A stretch of DNA of 64,000 bases. Origin: Patiria miniata. Taxonomy: Eukaryota; Echinodermata; Asteroidea; Valvatida; Asterinidae. The stretch lies in contig NW_024037076.1 of assembly GCF_015706575.1 (NCBI RefSeq), forward strand, positions 21,890,898 to 21,954,897, read 5' to 3'. The notes beneath the pieces are model-generated. The model did no database searches and was not told where the DNA came from. It worked only from the letters and a program-made list of their open reading frames with translations. Both the position numbers and the translations under genes were made by a program. This document shows, piece by piece, positions 1 to 12,778 of the stretch; position 1 is the first letter of the stretch; every line of letters starts with the position of its first letter.

Positions 1-530
1 CGCATCCATGTTTGTGCACAAACCTATGCAAAACTTGAAATTTTGTACGGCTTTTGTACGGCTATTTGCATATCTGCATTTGTATTCCATACCGGTGCGT
101 CATCGAAGCCGATACACCCAAAACCGAAACGCACTATCAGCAAATGAGCGTTTCATTTTGCTCTACGCAAACAGCGCAATGTGTGCGCGTCCCTCCGCTG
201 CAGATGCTTTTCGCCGTGACGTTTTTTGAACCGCCATGACACGCTTAAGTTGTTTGCGTATCTTCTACTTGCGCGTTGCATTTAGAGTACACTTTTAAAA
301 TTCAATCCATCTATTTTGATTGTGTTCTACAAACACGCACATAAATTCAAAATGTCTGCGCCCAGAGCGGCTTCAAAGCGTCTCTGCGCGCAAGAATAAA
401 GAGTTAGCGCTCTAGTAATTTAATATAGCTCTATGTCATTTTGGCATCTTGTACTCAGTGATCTGCCTTCTAGATTTATTTCCACAGAGAATCAACGCGC
501 ATACCTTATCACATCCCTTGAACTAAAGCC
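1..530. other. CpG-richer non-coding stretch, no gene seen
   Basis: No exon or recognised repeat was found. The stretch has more CG dinucleotides than most of the window (for example around 345-395) and lies just upstream of a small ORF at 979, so it could be part of a promoter region. That is inference; no TATA box or initiator was identified with confidence. Confidence 0.25.
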
Positions 531-738
531 GTGTTCCCATTGGACTTTTTTTGGTTAAAGTACCGCAACTTTTCTGTAGAATGACAAAATTAAATCCAAT
601 GGGGACACACGGTAAACTGACGTCCCTGTCAACTTACCGCGACCGTGATGTAAAACTAACAGGCCGAAAGAGGACGCGGAAGACTTCCGCGCAGCCACGG
701 TAACTTAACAGGGCCGCTAAAAAGTCCAATGGGAACGC
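531..738. repeat. Small palindromic TIR element (MITE-like)
   Basis: The left end GTTCCCATTGGACTTTT (from about 533) is matched in inverted orientation by AAAAGTCCAATGGGAAC ending at 736. A second inverted match to the left end lies inside at about 595-610 (TCCAATGGGGACACAC). Another internal pair (CCCTGTCAACTTACC-like against GGTAACTTAACAGGG) lies at about 630-645 and 699-713. The whole block can fold on itself, as a non-autonomous DNA element would. No clear target duplication was seen. Confidence 0.5.
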
Positions 739-978
739 TCCGCGCTGTAAACCTACCGTGTCCACGCTGTAAAACGCTATGCAAACAACAACACTTCCTG
801 TATACACAGAATTCGCGCGAAAATGGTAGTATGGTTCCCTGTCTCGTTTGCACTGATGGCGGTGTGATATTATCATCGTACCGTACACAGCGTGTGTAGC
901 ATGCACTACGCTCAGCTGCAGCGCTTTTTTCAATCTCGTCCAGCTGCTGCAGTTTCGCTACTTTACTAGTTAGAAACA

Positions 979-1152
979 TGGCAGATTTGATCGATTTTGT
1001 GAGGAGTTTAATTGGGCTAGATGAACGTGAAAATGCTGATGAAGGCACAGGAGAAATGACGTGGCCGACTAAATTCAGCGCGCGAAAAATACGTCATTCC
1101 ACAGAATTTGCCCTTTTACACATGTACAATAAAGTCAATGTATGGGAATAAC
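979..1152 (+). CDS. Small unexplained ORF, possible first exon
   Basis: An ATG in a good context (AACATGG) opens a 57-codon frame that begins MADLIDFVRSLIGLDERENA and closes at TAA (1150-1152). The first 25 residues have an amphipathic, acidic look typical of a real N-terminus, whereas the tail after about residue 27 looks less convincing. A GTGAGG sequence at about 1000 could be a splice donor after seven codons, making this a short first coding exon. The surroundings (600-1100) are CpG-richer than the introns downstream. The protein was not recognised. It could be an independent short gene, a start exon of a transcript into the E-protein exons downstream, or chance. Low confidence. Confidence 0.25.
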
Positions 1153-1353
1153 AAATTATGAAGAGCTCATTTTGAAACGAGACTTTTTGTGCATGTTAGG
1201 CATCTCTCAAAAGTAGCTATGGTGTTACATCTACAATCTACATGAAGATTAGATTCATTGTTATTGGCAGACTCTTATCGTCTGTTATACTTGCATCTTA
1301 TTTGTTGGTACATGTATGGTGAAGCAAAAGTTCATTTTAAAAATTCCATTTTT

Positions 1354-1608
1354 ACCCCTCAGCCGAGAGGCTCGAGGGGTATTGTCATCGCCTACGGTGT
1401 CCATTTTTATGTCTGTATGTCGTATGTAGTTTCCGGATGATAACTTCAGTTAGAAATGTTGTTTGGGATTGTAACTTTGGTAGGGGGTTGCCCTTAGGAG
1501 TAGGCAAGTTGGGATAGGTTTTGAGGTCAAAAGGTCAAAGGTCAAGGTCACCATGTTGAGTTAAAGGTTAATGGTTTCCGGATGATAACTTGACTCTGGC
1601 TGAGGGGT
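1354..1608. repeat. Dispersed repeat of the 'CCGGATGATAACTTGA' family
   Basis: Begins ACCCCTCAGCC and ends GGCTGAGGGGT in inverted orientation. The interior contains CCGGATGATAACTT twice and the phrase AGGTCAAAGGTCAAGGTCAC. The same internal phrases recur at about 7600-8000 (with the CCGGATGATAACTTGAG form) and, in a diverged form (GATAACTTGAGAAATACTT), at about 35840-36100. It is an interspersed non-coding repeat with short terminal inverted repeats. Confidence 0.6.
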
Positions 1609-1748
1609 TTCAACAGCAACGCTGTTATTATATTTTTAGCTAATATAAACATGTCTTGTTCATTTAGAACTTGCTTGAGATAAACTTTCACCAAGTACAG
1701 AAAAACATTTCTGTAGCAATTTTTAATATTTGTTGAGCTTTGTATCAA

Positions 1749-2479
1749 GGGCAATTCCATGAAACTTGGCTGAATATGAAAAAATTAATGAACTCTTCAA
1801 AATAACAAGCTTCACAGCCTCAGATGTGGTATCAAATTAATGTGACAAGATCTTTCATTTGAATAATGTGCCAATGAGATGGATGGTCAAGTGGGTTTTT
1901 TTTAGGGGGGGGGTAAAAAACCTGGTATTTTACCTAAGTTTTTTTTTAATTTTAGGTACTCATTTTGGCACCTTGTGTTAAATGCAAGTCTTATCGTGTG
2001 TTTTTGTTTTAAATTAAGAGAAAAGGTTTCATGGCTATTTTCAAGGGTATTGTCAAAAGAGTTTGTTGTTTGATAGTTTCTTAAATGTTGAAACTTGTAC
2101 CAAAGATGGGTGAACAAACTGTAACGTGAGTTACCGTAATGTATCCCTCTACAGATTTCATGAATAATTTTTTTAAAATAATAGTAATGATAGAATATGA
2201 CTTATTACCTAATGGAAAACTTTCAAATGAAAGGCATTTAATTTTTTTCTTTGTCCTTTTTGTGTAATGTGAGTCCCAGATAAAAAGTTATTCCCAAACC
2301 AACAGAATTGTATAATAAAAATATTGCCCTTTTTTGTGGGTTTAATCATTTAATTTCAAATGACTTGTGAAAAAAAAATCCACCCTAAATGCTTTGACTT
2401 TTTAGAATAACAGCACAAACATGTAGTTGAGCGAAGAGTACCCTCTCCAAATGTAGCGTGAGTTGCCATGGAATTGCCC
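1749..2479. repeat. MITE, GGGCAATTCCATG family, copy 1
   Basis: Starts GGGCAATTCCATG and ends CATGGAATTGCCC, a perfect inverted pair. Internal landmarks shared with other copies are ACAAGCTTCACAGCCTCA-like, a 'GATCTTTCATTTGAA' stretch and 'GTACCAAAGATGGGTG'. Related copies lie at 11846-12363, 13196-14415 (with a nested copy) and 35003-35463. It has no coding capacity, so it is a non-autonomous DNA element. Confidence 0.65.
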
Positions 2480-5244
2480 TCAAATGCTTTTTAGGAGGAG
2501 TACCACCCTAACAGTCCTGTATCCTACAATTTTAATATGATTTATCAAGGTAATTGATGTAAAGTGTCCGTACGTTAAAGGGCTGAGGTACACAGTATTT
2601 GGAATGGACATACCCGGTACATGTAGATAGTACACGTACACTGCACATTATGTATTCCATAGGAAAGGAAACTGTCCATTGACTGGAATAGCTTGGCAAC
2701 AGCTTCCTGCTTGGCTGCTACAAAGCACTTGGTCTATAGTACTTCCTGTATTGCTTACATTCTGTATAGCAATCAATCGCAGTTGCTTCTTCCTCTACCT
2801 ATTAAATATGAATGCAATTTCATTGCATTATGAAATATCTACACAATAGTATACTCCTTGGCCAGTGCATGCAGTTGCAATTACATATTTGTTATATGTA
2901 AGCCGTTTAGTTTTGATGTTTACATAAATTTGTTAACATTTTCATATTCCGAGTTATGTGTTAATCAATCAATATTCATGGCTTGGTTTTTTGTATTTTC
3001 TGAGGGTTATTACAATTTGATTTTGAAATTTCAAAATGAATTACATGTATCTTAATTTTGCACAAATTACCGGTACATTCTCATCAGTAGATTTAAGTTG
3101 ATTCAAAGCTTAATTACTGTTAATTACAATGCATTTCTTGACTTGCTTTTCAATTAACCAAAAACCAACCGCGTTCATGTAGAACAGCAGATGTGTGAAT
3201 AAATTGTGCATTTGATGATAAAAGCGTGAAATGTGGCACATTGTTAGAAAGTACATGTACATACATGTACATTACCTTCAATAGGATTTTTGGCTATGGG
3301 GCTATCTCAGATTTGCCCTTTGGTACATGTACATCAAGTCCATTATAGTGGGAGGACAATGTGGTAGATGTACATGTACCATACCTATACATTTACCTAC
3401 ACTGTACATTGGCAGGTAATGCAAAATATCAATTTCAGTTAGTAAATGTCATGGTTACCATAGCAACTGATATAAAAAAGTAATTAACCTTGGCATCCAA
3501 AATCACCGCTAGAGGGCGCTATATTAATTTGAGGGCAAATTTTTTTTGTGTTGAGTTGTTCCAAAATTTGAATCTTTTCAACCAAAATCAGCACAGATAC
3601 CGGTAGAGAACAAATGGTAATGTTATCAAATACTTTCAAATTTATAGATGCTTTGCATTTTTCATGCAAGTAATGTACAAAAAGTATCCAAAACTAAACA
3701 AAATTGTGCAAATTAATGTACACGTACCGGGGTAAGCAGCTTTTGGTGCAGATTGCAGCAATATTGGACTTCAAGCATTCATTGTACATGTAGTTGGTCA
3801 TGTGACCATGAATTTTAGTCTAATGTGGATACTTGATGGGGATACAATGTAGGTTCGGGCAAAGAAAATATGGTTTTGGCTCACTAAAATACATCTTATA
3901 CATAACGAACAAACTTTATTATTTGTTGTGTTTGTTATTTTGTTATTATTTGTTGTATTTGCTGTGTTTATCGGGCCATTATCGGTGACCAGCCCTCTAC
4001 CCGGTCTACCACTGTTATTCCCATTAAAAAAATACCTTTTTGGTCAAAAACTTCGAAGAAGAAAAATAGCAAAATTCTGACCATCTTTTGTTCAAGAATT
4101 TTACCTTAAATTGCTACATTGTATCCATGTTCATGGCCCATTTCTATGAATTGAGCGTGTGATTGCTGTTCCAGCAACGAGCCCCCAAAGTTTCCCCAAA
4201 AATATAAAAAACCTATACACAAAATGACCAAAAATTGATCAAATACAATGCTGTCGTCAGTAAATGCACTCTTGGCGAAAGTTTTCGGAACACGCCCCTT
4301 TGTCTCGATTGATGTGCATGCGCGTCTATTTTGCATATGAATTGAGACATTCAGGAACTGGGCCAGAGCTTATGGTGCACTCGCGCTTGTTCACATACAT
4401 GTATCTGCAGTACTAAGGGTCGTAAGGTAAGCCTCAAACACCATGATGTGGCTTCAAAAATTATTGAACCAACCATGAATTATACCCCCCTCCCCCACCA
4501 TAATTTTGCAATAATGTTACCCTGGTCTGGAATGACAAATAAAAAGTGCATAATTTACATCCTACAAGATGAACTTTTCTTTCAGTACGGGGACTGAAAG
4601 ATTAAGACATTAAAGAGAGTAGTACATTTACCCATTTTTGTGGAAGGAATCCAACCAGTGGATGGCCGCACCACAATGTAGCATGCCAGCTGTTTGATGA
4701 CAACATTCCTGCGTCCAATATTTGGATGCATGATGTGCTGAGGAAATTGAACATTTTAACAAGTTTTTCTTTCTCTCAAATTTGAAATTTGCAAACTTCA
4801 CTGAGATCAACATTGATTTTATTGTATGTCATACATGTACATTATGATTAAGTTCAGAGTATTTGTGCAAGAGCAAAGTGCGCTAACAGAAAGCATTATG
4901 TAAGCGCTGGGTCAAATAGGTGGGAATTTAATTTAAGTTTAACTGTTCAGACATCACTCAGTCTAAGGAGAACAAAATGTGTGAACTAAACCCTTCCTTT
5001 GTTGTGTTTGAACTTACTGCTTCAGCGGCAAGTTGAACTTGATTCAGTGTACCCTTCAAACTGTTCAGACACCAATTTAGCAAACAAGTTACACCATATC
5101 TAGATCAACCAGTATTTTAAGCAATGTTAAAATGGTCTCTGAACTCCCTCATGGTTAGCACAACTTTATGAGTAAAATTTACATCCAAGGCTGTTAAATT
5201 ACACATTTTGTTATACTCTTTAATTCAATATTGTTCTCACGCAG
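2480..5244. other. Non-coding interval upstream of the first E-protein exon seen
   Basis: No exon was recognised. It is AT-rich with many TACATGTA/ACATGTAC octamers (for example about 3250-3375). It contains a C-rich patch at 4484-4497. The E-protein exons expected between the AD1 exon and the 5245 exon were looked for here and not found. Confidence 0.4.
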
Positions 5245-5324
5245 GTAAATCCAAGGACCCGTACTCAATGCCATACCCATCTATGTCCAGAGAATCTAAC
5301 CTTACACCTAATGCACATGTAGCG
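5245..5324 (+). CDS. TCF3/4/12-like: E-protein (class I bHLH) internal exon, RESNL segment
   Basis: An 80-base exon, bounded by a TCTCACGCAG acceptor and a GCG|GTAAGT donor. With one base carried from the preceding exon it reads GKSKDPYSMPYPSMSRESNL followed by TPNAHVA. It matches the vertebrate TCF4/TCF12 segment that contains a YGRESNLQ-like stretch, upstream of the nuclear-localisation region. E-proteins are sequence-specific nuclear factors that bind E-boxes as homodimers or with tissue-specific bHLH partners. The exon enters in phase 1 and leaves in phase 0, which fits the next exon at 31749 across a 26.4 kb intron. No exon was found in the 5 kb upstream. The assignment rests on the match and on the order with the following four exons. 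Confidence 0.85.
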
Positions 5325-6687
5325 GTAAGTCAGTTGGTTCTTGTTTTTAAGATGTACATGTAGTATAAGACAATACAAGTCTTTTGTTCATTGTGTGAAG
5401 GGGTCAGGTATCATACTGCACATTTGTATATCCACATGCCATGCAACAATGAGCAAGCAAGGATTGATCAGTAAGTGGATTTCATTAATAAATAACAAAT
5501 AATGATAATACAGAACATAGCGCTCTAACTGTCAAAGAAAGTACCACAGCACTTTACACAAAATGGACGAAAAACCAAAACCAAAAATAATCTATATAAT
5601 TAATAGAGAACAGTTCTTGAATACATTCTGATATGTTGTAAAATGATACAGTTTTTTGTTTTAATCAGTGATACATTTTCCACCAAAAGATCAGAGAGGG
5701 TGACAATGAAAAAAAACAAAATTATCGCACTTTCCTTTCATTTGAAACATGGAGAAATACGTCATGTACTAAGTGTTTGCCAAGCATACAGGCAGTTATT
5801 GGGCCAATGGGCTTTGAGGTTTTCTTTGAAAAAGAATGTTTACATACACATGTAGACAGAGCCTAATATGTACCGGTATGTTCAATGTAGAGTCATGGAC
5901 CATATTCATAGCAGAAATTAACATACACATCAAATTTGGTTACAATTGAAAGGGTCCATGAAGTGAATTTTTCTTAGGAACATATTTTAAGCAACTGTCC
6001 ACTCCTCTTAAATGTATGAATAATATTGACATCCATTGTTAATTTTATGGAAAAGTGCACTTCTTTAAACATTTACACATGTAAAATCTTCCATGCTTTT
6101 CCAGACAACTGAGGGTGCTGTTGTTGTGATGTCATTTCAGGAAGACACTGTTCAGTTTAGGGGTTTACTGTTCATTTGTTCATTTGCTTATTGAAAATAT
6201 TTGTGAGAAAAGTTTGCTCATTGGCTTACTGCCATGTATTGACACAACACGAATCACAAAAGAAAAGAAAACTTACGACATCCAAATATCCAAAATTCTG
6301 GCAACGTTTGGTGCTGAAATACCGGTAGCTGTAACATGGAGGTTTCTGCCTGAAAATCACACTTTTGCTCAAAAAGGCACAAAAATACCCTTGAAAATGG
6401 CCAAATGAAAATTGAAAAAAAGGTTAAATGGGACAAAAAGGTGAATCTCCAACAATTGCATTTAAAAAAATGACATTGCATGGGCCATGGCATATTTGTA
6501 TTTGTATCGCAGTACTATGTACCTGGAATTTCTTCTGCATGTATGTTGGATCAGGAATTTGAAAGGGCAAAGATATTTTGATGTACATGTAGATACATGG
6601 TGTTGGATAATGGCCCAGTATTAAGCTTGATCAAAAATAAATGAGGAAAGGAACTTTTGATTTGGAATAATGAATGAATTTAATAAG

Positions 6688-7467
6688 CAGAGATGCCACT
6701 TTTCCGGTTTTAACAGGAATTCCGGTTTTTAAAAAAAATCTCACAAAATTCCGGTTTTTCCGGCCGTCAAATTAACCAGAAAAAAGAGAAGAAAAACTGT
6801 GGAAATGCGTTGATTTTTTACCTCGATTTAGTACATTTAGGCGCACGCATGGCACAACATTGTTTATTGAGGTAGTCTTAAAAACAGTCTTTGTGTATGT
6901 TGTTGCCGAGCCTGCATGCGATACAAGCGGCCAACGTACTTGCACGCAGTATACAATGGCGCCTCGCGCGTGCTTCTCCGCGTGCGGGCGTGTTGTGTGC
7001 TAAGCACACGTAGCATTCAGCCTGGAAATCAAGTCTATCATTTCAGCTATCGGTGGTTTCCGATCGCAGTGATACATGTGAATACAAAAAATGCGGGTAC
7101 CAACCATGTTTACGTTGAGCGCATCGCGTAGTGCAAGGATCATGTACACCGACAGCAGTGTTGTGGAATCATGCACGTTTCGTGTCGAATATTACGTTGG
7201 AAATTCGGGTAGGCACAATAAATATTAGGAATATGGACAAAGTCAGTGATTGAACGAACCGACAGCTTTAAAGGCCATAGAAGCAAAATTAAAAAATAAA
7301 CAGAACTTGGCTTGGCTACAAGATAAAGATGACAATGGGGACTTTGTGTCGGACACAAAGTGGCTTTTTCACACACACAAAAGTTCCGTTTTTTCAAGCA
7401 GCCGTTCCGTTTTTTTCAAGCAGACCCAGTTCCGTTTTTTTTTCAAGCAGACCCTGTGGCATCTCTG
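6688..7467. mobile_element. TIR element starting CAGAGATGCCAC, hAT-like
   Basis: The left end is CAGAGATGCCAC and the right end GTGGCATCTCTG, an exact 12-base inverted pair. The direct repeat AATAAG flanks the element at 6682-6687 and 7468-7473. Both ends carry subterminal repeats of a TTCCGTTTTT/TTCCGGTTTT type (6703-6760 and 7384-7440). The terminal CAGAG and the subterminal repeats suggest hAT, although the target duplication looks like six rather than eight bases. No transposase frame was recognised, so it is probably non-autonomous. Confidence 0.55.
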
Positions 7468-7599
7468 AATAAGTTAGTTCAAACATTATCCGAATGACAA
7501 TCAGTTGCAATATTTTCCTTCACATGGCTTAGTTTTAATAGCAAGAGATTTCAAAATCCAGTTATCCAATTTCTGTGTCGCCGTAACAAAGTTTTGGGA

Positions 7600-8000
7600 G
7601 ACACTTACCAGTCCTAAATTCTGTACAACCGTATGACCGTAGACCCGCAGGTTACGTCTGTCCATCCGTCAGGGCAGCTTACATGTAGCTTCCGGATGAT
7701 AACTTGAGTTAGAAAATGTTGTTTGGGATTGTAACTTCGGTAGGGGGTTGCCCTTGTGATTAGCAAGTTGGGATTGGTTTGGGGGTCAAAGGTCAAGGTC
7801 ACCATGGTGAGTTAATGGTTAACGGTTTCTGGATGATAACTTGAGTTGGAAATGAGATTTTGGTGTCTAACTTCGTAGGGGGTTGCCCTTGAGTAGGCAA
7901 GTTGGGATTGGTTTTGGGGTAAAAAGGTCAAAGGTCAAGGTCACAGTGGTGAGTTAAAGGTTAATGGTTTCCAGATGATAACTTGACTCCAACTGAGGAC
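7600..8000. repeat. Second copy of the CCGGATGATAACTTGAG repeat
   Basis: Contains two tandem segments, each with a GATGATAACTTGAGTT-type start followed by TAGGGGGTTGCCCTT and a TCAAAGGTCAAGGTCAC end, then a partial third unit ending GATAACTTGACTCCAACTGAGG. It is the same family as 1354-1608. Confidence 0.6.
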
Positions 8001-8315
8001 TTTTAGAATAACAGTTATCCGATTTCACTGGAAGCTCACATGAAGCTGAGCCTGGCAGTCATGCAAACAGTGACCAGTGAGGCACTTAAAAGTCATCCTC
8101 CAGTTAGATTCGCACTATCAAGACAATCACAACGAAAACATTTAACTGATAATTTATTCCACGATTTATTTGTTGTTTTCTGTTTTCTGTAAACATTTGA
8201 TAGGCGCATTACATGTAGAGCATAATATGAAATCATTGGGGAGCTTGTAAAGTTTAGAACTGTAAATTTATGATTTAATCATTCAAAAAAATAATATGAG
8301 GGCAACGACATACCG

Positions 8316-8690
8316 GTATATAGCCCAAAAAAATATCTTCGGTTTCTGGTATGGAGCTTGCCCCAAAAGTGGTGCGTTGACGCGGGGTTTTTTTTCCCCC
8401 TACTTTTTTTTCTTTAAATGTCAGCTGATATAGCAGCTGACGCTTCGACCCCCTTAAAACTTTCAAAAATACCCTTCAGAGTGGAGCTTGAGGTGACCTC
8501 AGTAAGGCCATAAGGCTTTAGAATTCTGCACCCACTTATGATCTCGATTGACACGAACAACATTCTTCGGGAAATTTGGATAGTCAATACCAAAATCAGA
8601 GAAACGTAAATGTCAGACCATACAGCGACATCGACAGTGCACATGGCTATGGCGATTCGTGCGCAGACCAGAAACCGGAGACTTTTTTGT
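8316..8690. repeat. TIR element, 'GGTTTCTGGT' ends
   Basis: The left end carries a poly-A run followed by CTTCGGTTTCTGGTA. The right end carries GACCAGAAACCGGAGACTTTTTTG, read here in two parts (GACCAGAAACCGGAG, then ACTTTTTTG). They form an imperfect inverted pair. A related pair, GGTCTCTGGTCAG with CTGACCAGAGACC, bounds 35654-36581. Confidence 0.4.
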
Positions 8691-10150
8691 CAATTATTTG
8701 CTATATATTGAAGGTTAAGATGTGACAATTACATATTTGATGCAAGGTTTAGTATAAGAGAGGAATAAAAAAAATGGGGGGGGGGGATTTCTATCAAATA
8801 TATTCCCAGTCAGAAACAAATCCTCATGATGATTTTTAGTGACTCAAAAAAGTTAAACAATGTTATTTAAAACTTCTCATACAGGTACATGTAGGTAAGG
8901 CCATTGGTGGAATTCTTTTGAACAGCCACATTATTTGGACATGAGTTGAACTAATGAAAATAGAGAATTTGTGAAAAAGAACTACATGATTGGACTCTCT
9001 TTTCTTTCGGGGGGGGGGGGGAGTTCAATATGTATGATTGTTTCGCTGGAATGTATATTGGGTGGCACTGCTGCAGGATTGAGGACTAAATTGCATGCAG
9101 ACAAGGAGCTGTCATGATGAATATCTGGGCAGGAACTATCCATCAGTGTGGCAGTGCCCTGCACAATGATTGGATAACATGCTGGATTCGTAATGACTGG
9201 GTGTGGTGAGCTGTCATTATGACAAAATGGGTTGGAACTCTCTGATCAGTCATTGTGTGCTATTCATGCACTTGTGGTGAATTGGGTGAGAAACCATTTT
9301 CTTGCACTTTGTGTCACAAGAAGGTTTAAATCTAACTTTAGTAGACACCAGTATGTGACCATACTTGCTGTGGACTTGAACACATGTACCGTACCAGAAA
9401 GTTGCTGCGATTATGCTACATGGGGTACAGTGAAAACAAGTACATATTTTGATGAGAAAAGGATCAGTAGGTATTTCCCTTGGTTTGTATAGAGGCATGA
9501 CACACGCACATGTAGGTCAACAGCAGCTGGTTCAGACACCTGCTTGACTGGTAATCTCCTTTGACTTGTAATCTCCATGCATGTTATGTACATGTACACA
9601 TGTACGTACTTGCACATGGACATGTACACATGTACCATATTTCCAGTACATGTATAAAACTGGTTTGTGTATCATAACCCCATCAGCTGATCTATGCTCC
9701 AGCTGGTTTCTACACAAGAGTTATGCACGTACAGACATTTGTGCATAATTTGTACAAAGAGTGAAACTGTTGTTGGCTTTTCAGCATAGTTGTGGTCCGA
9801 TTGGGTTGAAATGTTGTACATACATGTACATAATCAGGGACGTGTTATTGATTAAAAAAAAAAGCATATTGCAGAAAAGCCCTATGTTCTGTTCATTAAA
9901 CGGACGTAGACCTCTAGTTTTCATTGCAAATGTTTAATTCTAGAAAACCTACAATTAATTTAGATGTTATGAAAAGGGAAATTGTTTCAATAACTGTGTA
10001 CATTTTCTATTTTCATGTCACATGCTAAAGTTTACAATGCATGTCTTTGTTAAAGCATGTTTGAGTTGCTTAAACCTTCTGCATGTACTTGCATGTAGTA
10101 GCTAAACTCTGTCTTCACCAATGTACATTCACAGTACTTCACTTTTTATT
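8691..10150. other. E-protein intron, non-coding
   Basis: No exon was recognised. Contains poly-G tracts at about 8776-8786 and 9009-9020, and dense ACATGTAC octamers around 9590-9650. Short ORFs here lack coding character. Confidence 0.35.
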
Positions 10151-10663
10151 TATAATCAAGTTTACTTAGGCCCCCCCCCCCCCAAAAAATACTTCTGCTT
10201 CCGGTTTCCCTACCTACCCTATTCTGACAGCCCCACCCTAATTTTTTCATTGGAAAAATGAGGAAAAAAAACACCCAAAACCATCACTTTATACCTTTTA
10301 CCTTTGTTTACACGTAGACGCCTCCGTATGGTCGTACACAAAAAATTGGTAAAACAAAAAAATCCCTACCTACCTACATGTACCCTACTTTCGAATGCCA
10401 TGTAATCGGAAGCAGAACTAATTTTTTTTGGCCTTATTGTAAACCTGTTTGTACATGTATGTATGCTAATTGTGTCATTCTATGCAGATTCAGCTGAATT
10501 TCAGAAAGGTTGTCAGGTGACCAACTCTGATTTTGGATGACTTAATTTATAAATGGCTTGATGCACCTTATGAACAAGCAACTAATAATTCACAAAACTC
10601 AAGTCATTTCTGTGATATGTACAAATGTAAGACAACTTCTAAAAGTTAGCTCCATAGATGTAT

Positions 10664-10882
10664 GACTTGTGACTCAGCCTCAGACTCAAGTCACTATCAA
10701 CAAAGACTTGGACTCAGACTAGACACATCAGACTCTGACTTGTGACTCAGCCTCAGACTCAAGTCACTATCAACAAAGACTTGGACTCAGACTAGACACA
10801 TCAGACTCTGACTTGTGACTCAGCCTCAGACTCAAGTCACTATCAACAAAGACTTGGACTCAGACTAGACACATCAGACTCT
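10664..10882. repeat. Tandem repeat, 73 bp unit, three copies
   Basis: Three near-perfect units start at 10664, 10737 and 10810, each beginning GACTTGTGACTCAGCCTCAG. The unit itself is built of GACTCAG/GACTCAAG/GACTTGGACTCAGACTAG sub-motifs, so it probably arose from a shorter 'GACTC' repeat. A degenerate trailing segment continues to about 10920. Confidence 0.85.
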
Positions 10883-11100
10883 GACTTAGGACTCGGACTC
10901 AATGTTAGCAACTCGGACTTGACGACAACATGACAAATATACATGTGCACATACATACATGTATGTACACATGTATGTTGTTGTTTTTAATTGAAAATTG
11001 ACATTTTTTGGGGTGCAAAATTCAAGTTATATTAATGAAACCCATACATTTTATATTAAATTGTACCGTGCAACTCCCTCTGTAGTTGCACAACCATTTA

Positions 11101-11249
11101 ACAATTGTTGACTGCTGTGATGTGGTATGGTTTTTAACACTTGAGGGGTGCATACTGGTAGCACCTGAGGTGAAGACAAGGGAGATATATATGCGCCCCA
11201 AGGGGGTTAAAAACGGCACATCCTACATCACAGCAATCAACAATTGCTT
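11101..11249. repeat. Palindromic element, CAATTGTTGA family, copy 1
   Basis: Left ACAATTGTTGACTGCTGTGA pairs with right TCACAGCAATCAACAATTG. The arms continue toward a centre with GGTGCATACTGGTAGCACC and CACCTGAGGTGAAG. A second member with the same ends lies at 55601-55750. Non-coding. Confidence 0.6.
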
Positions 11250-11845
11250 GGTTATATCGTGCCAATACATGTAAGTCAAAAAGATGGTTGTAACTTACAT
11301 GCAAGAAATGAATGAAATCACTACAGTGTAACCCTTGATAACTGCAGGCCAGACATCGTGAACAGTTGCAGTTCTCAGTCGCGAGCGCGTAGGCAGGCCC
11401 TACACGCGCGTGCAACTTGTGCAATTTATATGCAGCGCAGTGTGAGATTTATTTACAAAAATGTATAATGCAACTCAGTGTACGGTACATGTTTATGAAG
11501 TAAATGGGTATTTTTAATGACTAAACACGTGGCTGTTCTAAAGCAATGAAATTATAGTATCTAAGCACACGATATAACAGTGCAAATTGATAAGTGCCCT
11601 ACAGCCACTGTACCACTCTTTACCGGGTACGTGCATAAGCCTAGATACAGTTTAATGAGTTTCCACAATTGATAATTATTGATAATTAAAAGTTATGTTT
11701 ATCAACAATTGAAAGACATGTACCTGTACATGTATACATGTAAGTACACATGTAGTCATCCAACTAGCACAAGTGGAACTCAGAATTATGTCATGTGTCT
11801 TAGGTTAAGAAGCTGAAGGTTGTGTGGCACATTGAACATGTACAG

Positions 11846-12363
11846 GGGCAATTCCACGCAAAAGTGACCATGGCTGGAAAGTGGAAACTGTATGAAATCT
11901 TCCAAACTACAAGCATCACAACATCACATGTGGTGTCAAATTATAGGGGACAACAAGATCTTTCATTTGAGCGGTGTGCCAGTGAGATGGAATGTAGTTA
12001 AGTGTGATTTTGGGTAAAAAAGCTTGTGGTTTTTTGGGCTAAAATCATGGATTTTTGGTAGTCATTTTGACACCTTGTTTTAACATGCAAAATGTGACTG
12101 TTATTGGAATGTTTGTGTTTAAGACAGAGAGAAAGGCTCATATATTATAGGGAAAGATTTTCATTATGTTGCAGTTCATCAAACTCAGAGTTTATGCCAT
12201 GTTAGAAACCATAAAGAGGAAGTAATGTGATTGATGTAACGTGAGTGACGGTACCTCCCTGCAATCTCATGTCCCTTGCATCTAAAATACACACTTACAT
12301 GTACATTGTGTTTGAGTAGCCTCATGGCATATAAATGTAACGAGAGTGACGGTGGAATTGCCC
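11846..12363. repeat. MITE, GGGCAATTCCATG family, copy 2
   Basis: Begins GGGCAATTCCACGC and ends GTGGAATTGCCC. Shares AAACTACAAGCATCACAACA and 'GATCTTTCATTTGAGCGG' with other copies. Shorter than copy 1. Confidence 0.65.
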
Positions 12364-12778
12364 ACATGTATATTTAGTCTATGTTCCACAAGTGGGAGTG
12401 GGTAAGGAATAATCATTCAAACTTGACATACATGTACAATATATTTGAAATGCTTATAAAATCCCATCACTTGTGCGTGCAGCAGTAAAACATGCTCATC
12501 TTTAATACTAATAGCAATACAAGATTATGCCACACTGTTGTGGCAATGTATCAGGATTCAAGTTTGCTTGAAGACAAATTCAGTGTATAAAGCAAGACTT
12601 ACACGTAGGGTATGATGTACAGAGTTCTGATGATAAATTGAGTTGTGTTATAATTTGTGTGTCTGTCATATTGGATAAGGCACCATCCTATTCCATAGCA
12701 TAAGTAGACAGGTATTGATCTTCATCTAACAAGTATTTTTGGACTGAAGCTGAGATTCATGTATTGTGCACCTGCCTG

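Noticed and set aside
10664-10882. CRISPR-like array
   Set aside because: Units are directly adjacent with no unique spacers in a eukaryotic intron; it is a plain tandem repeat.
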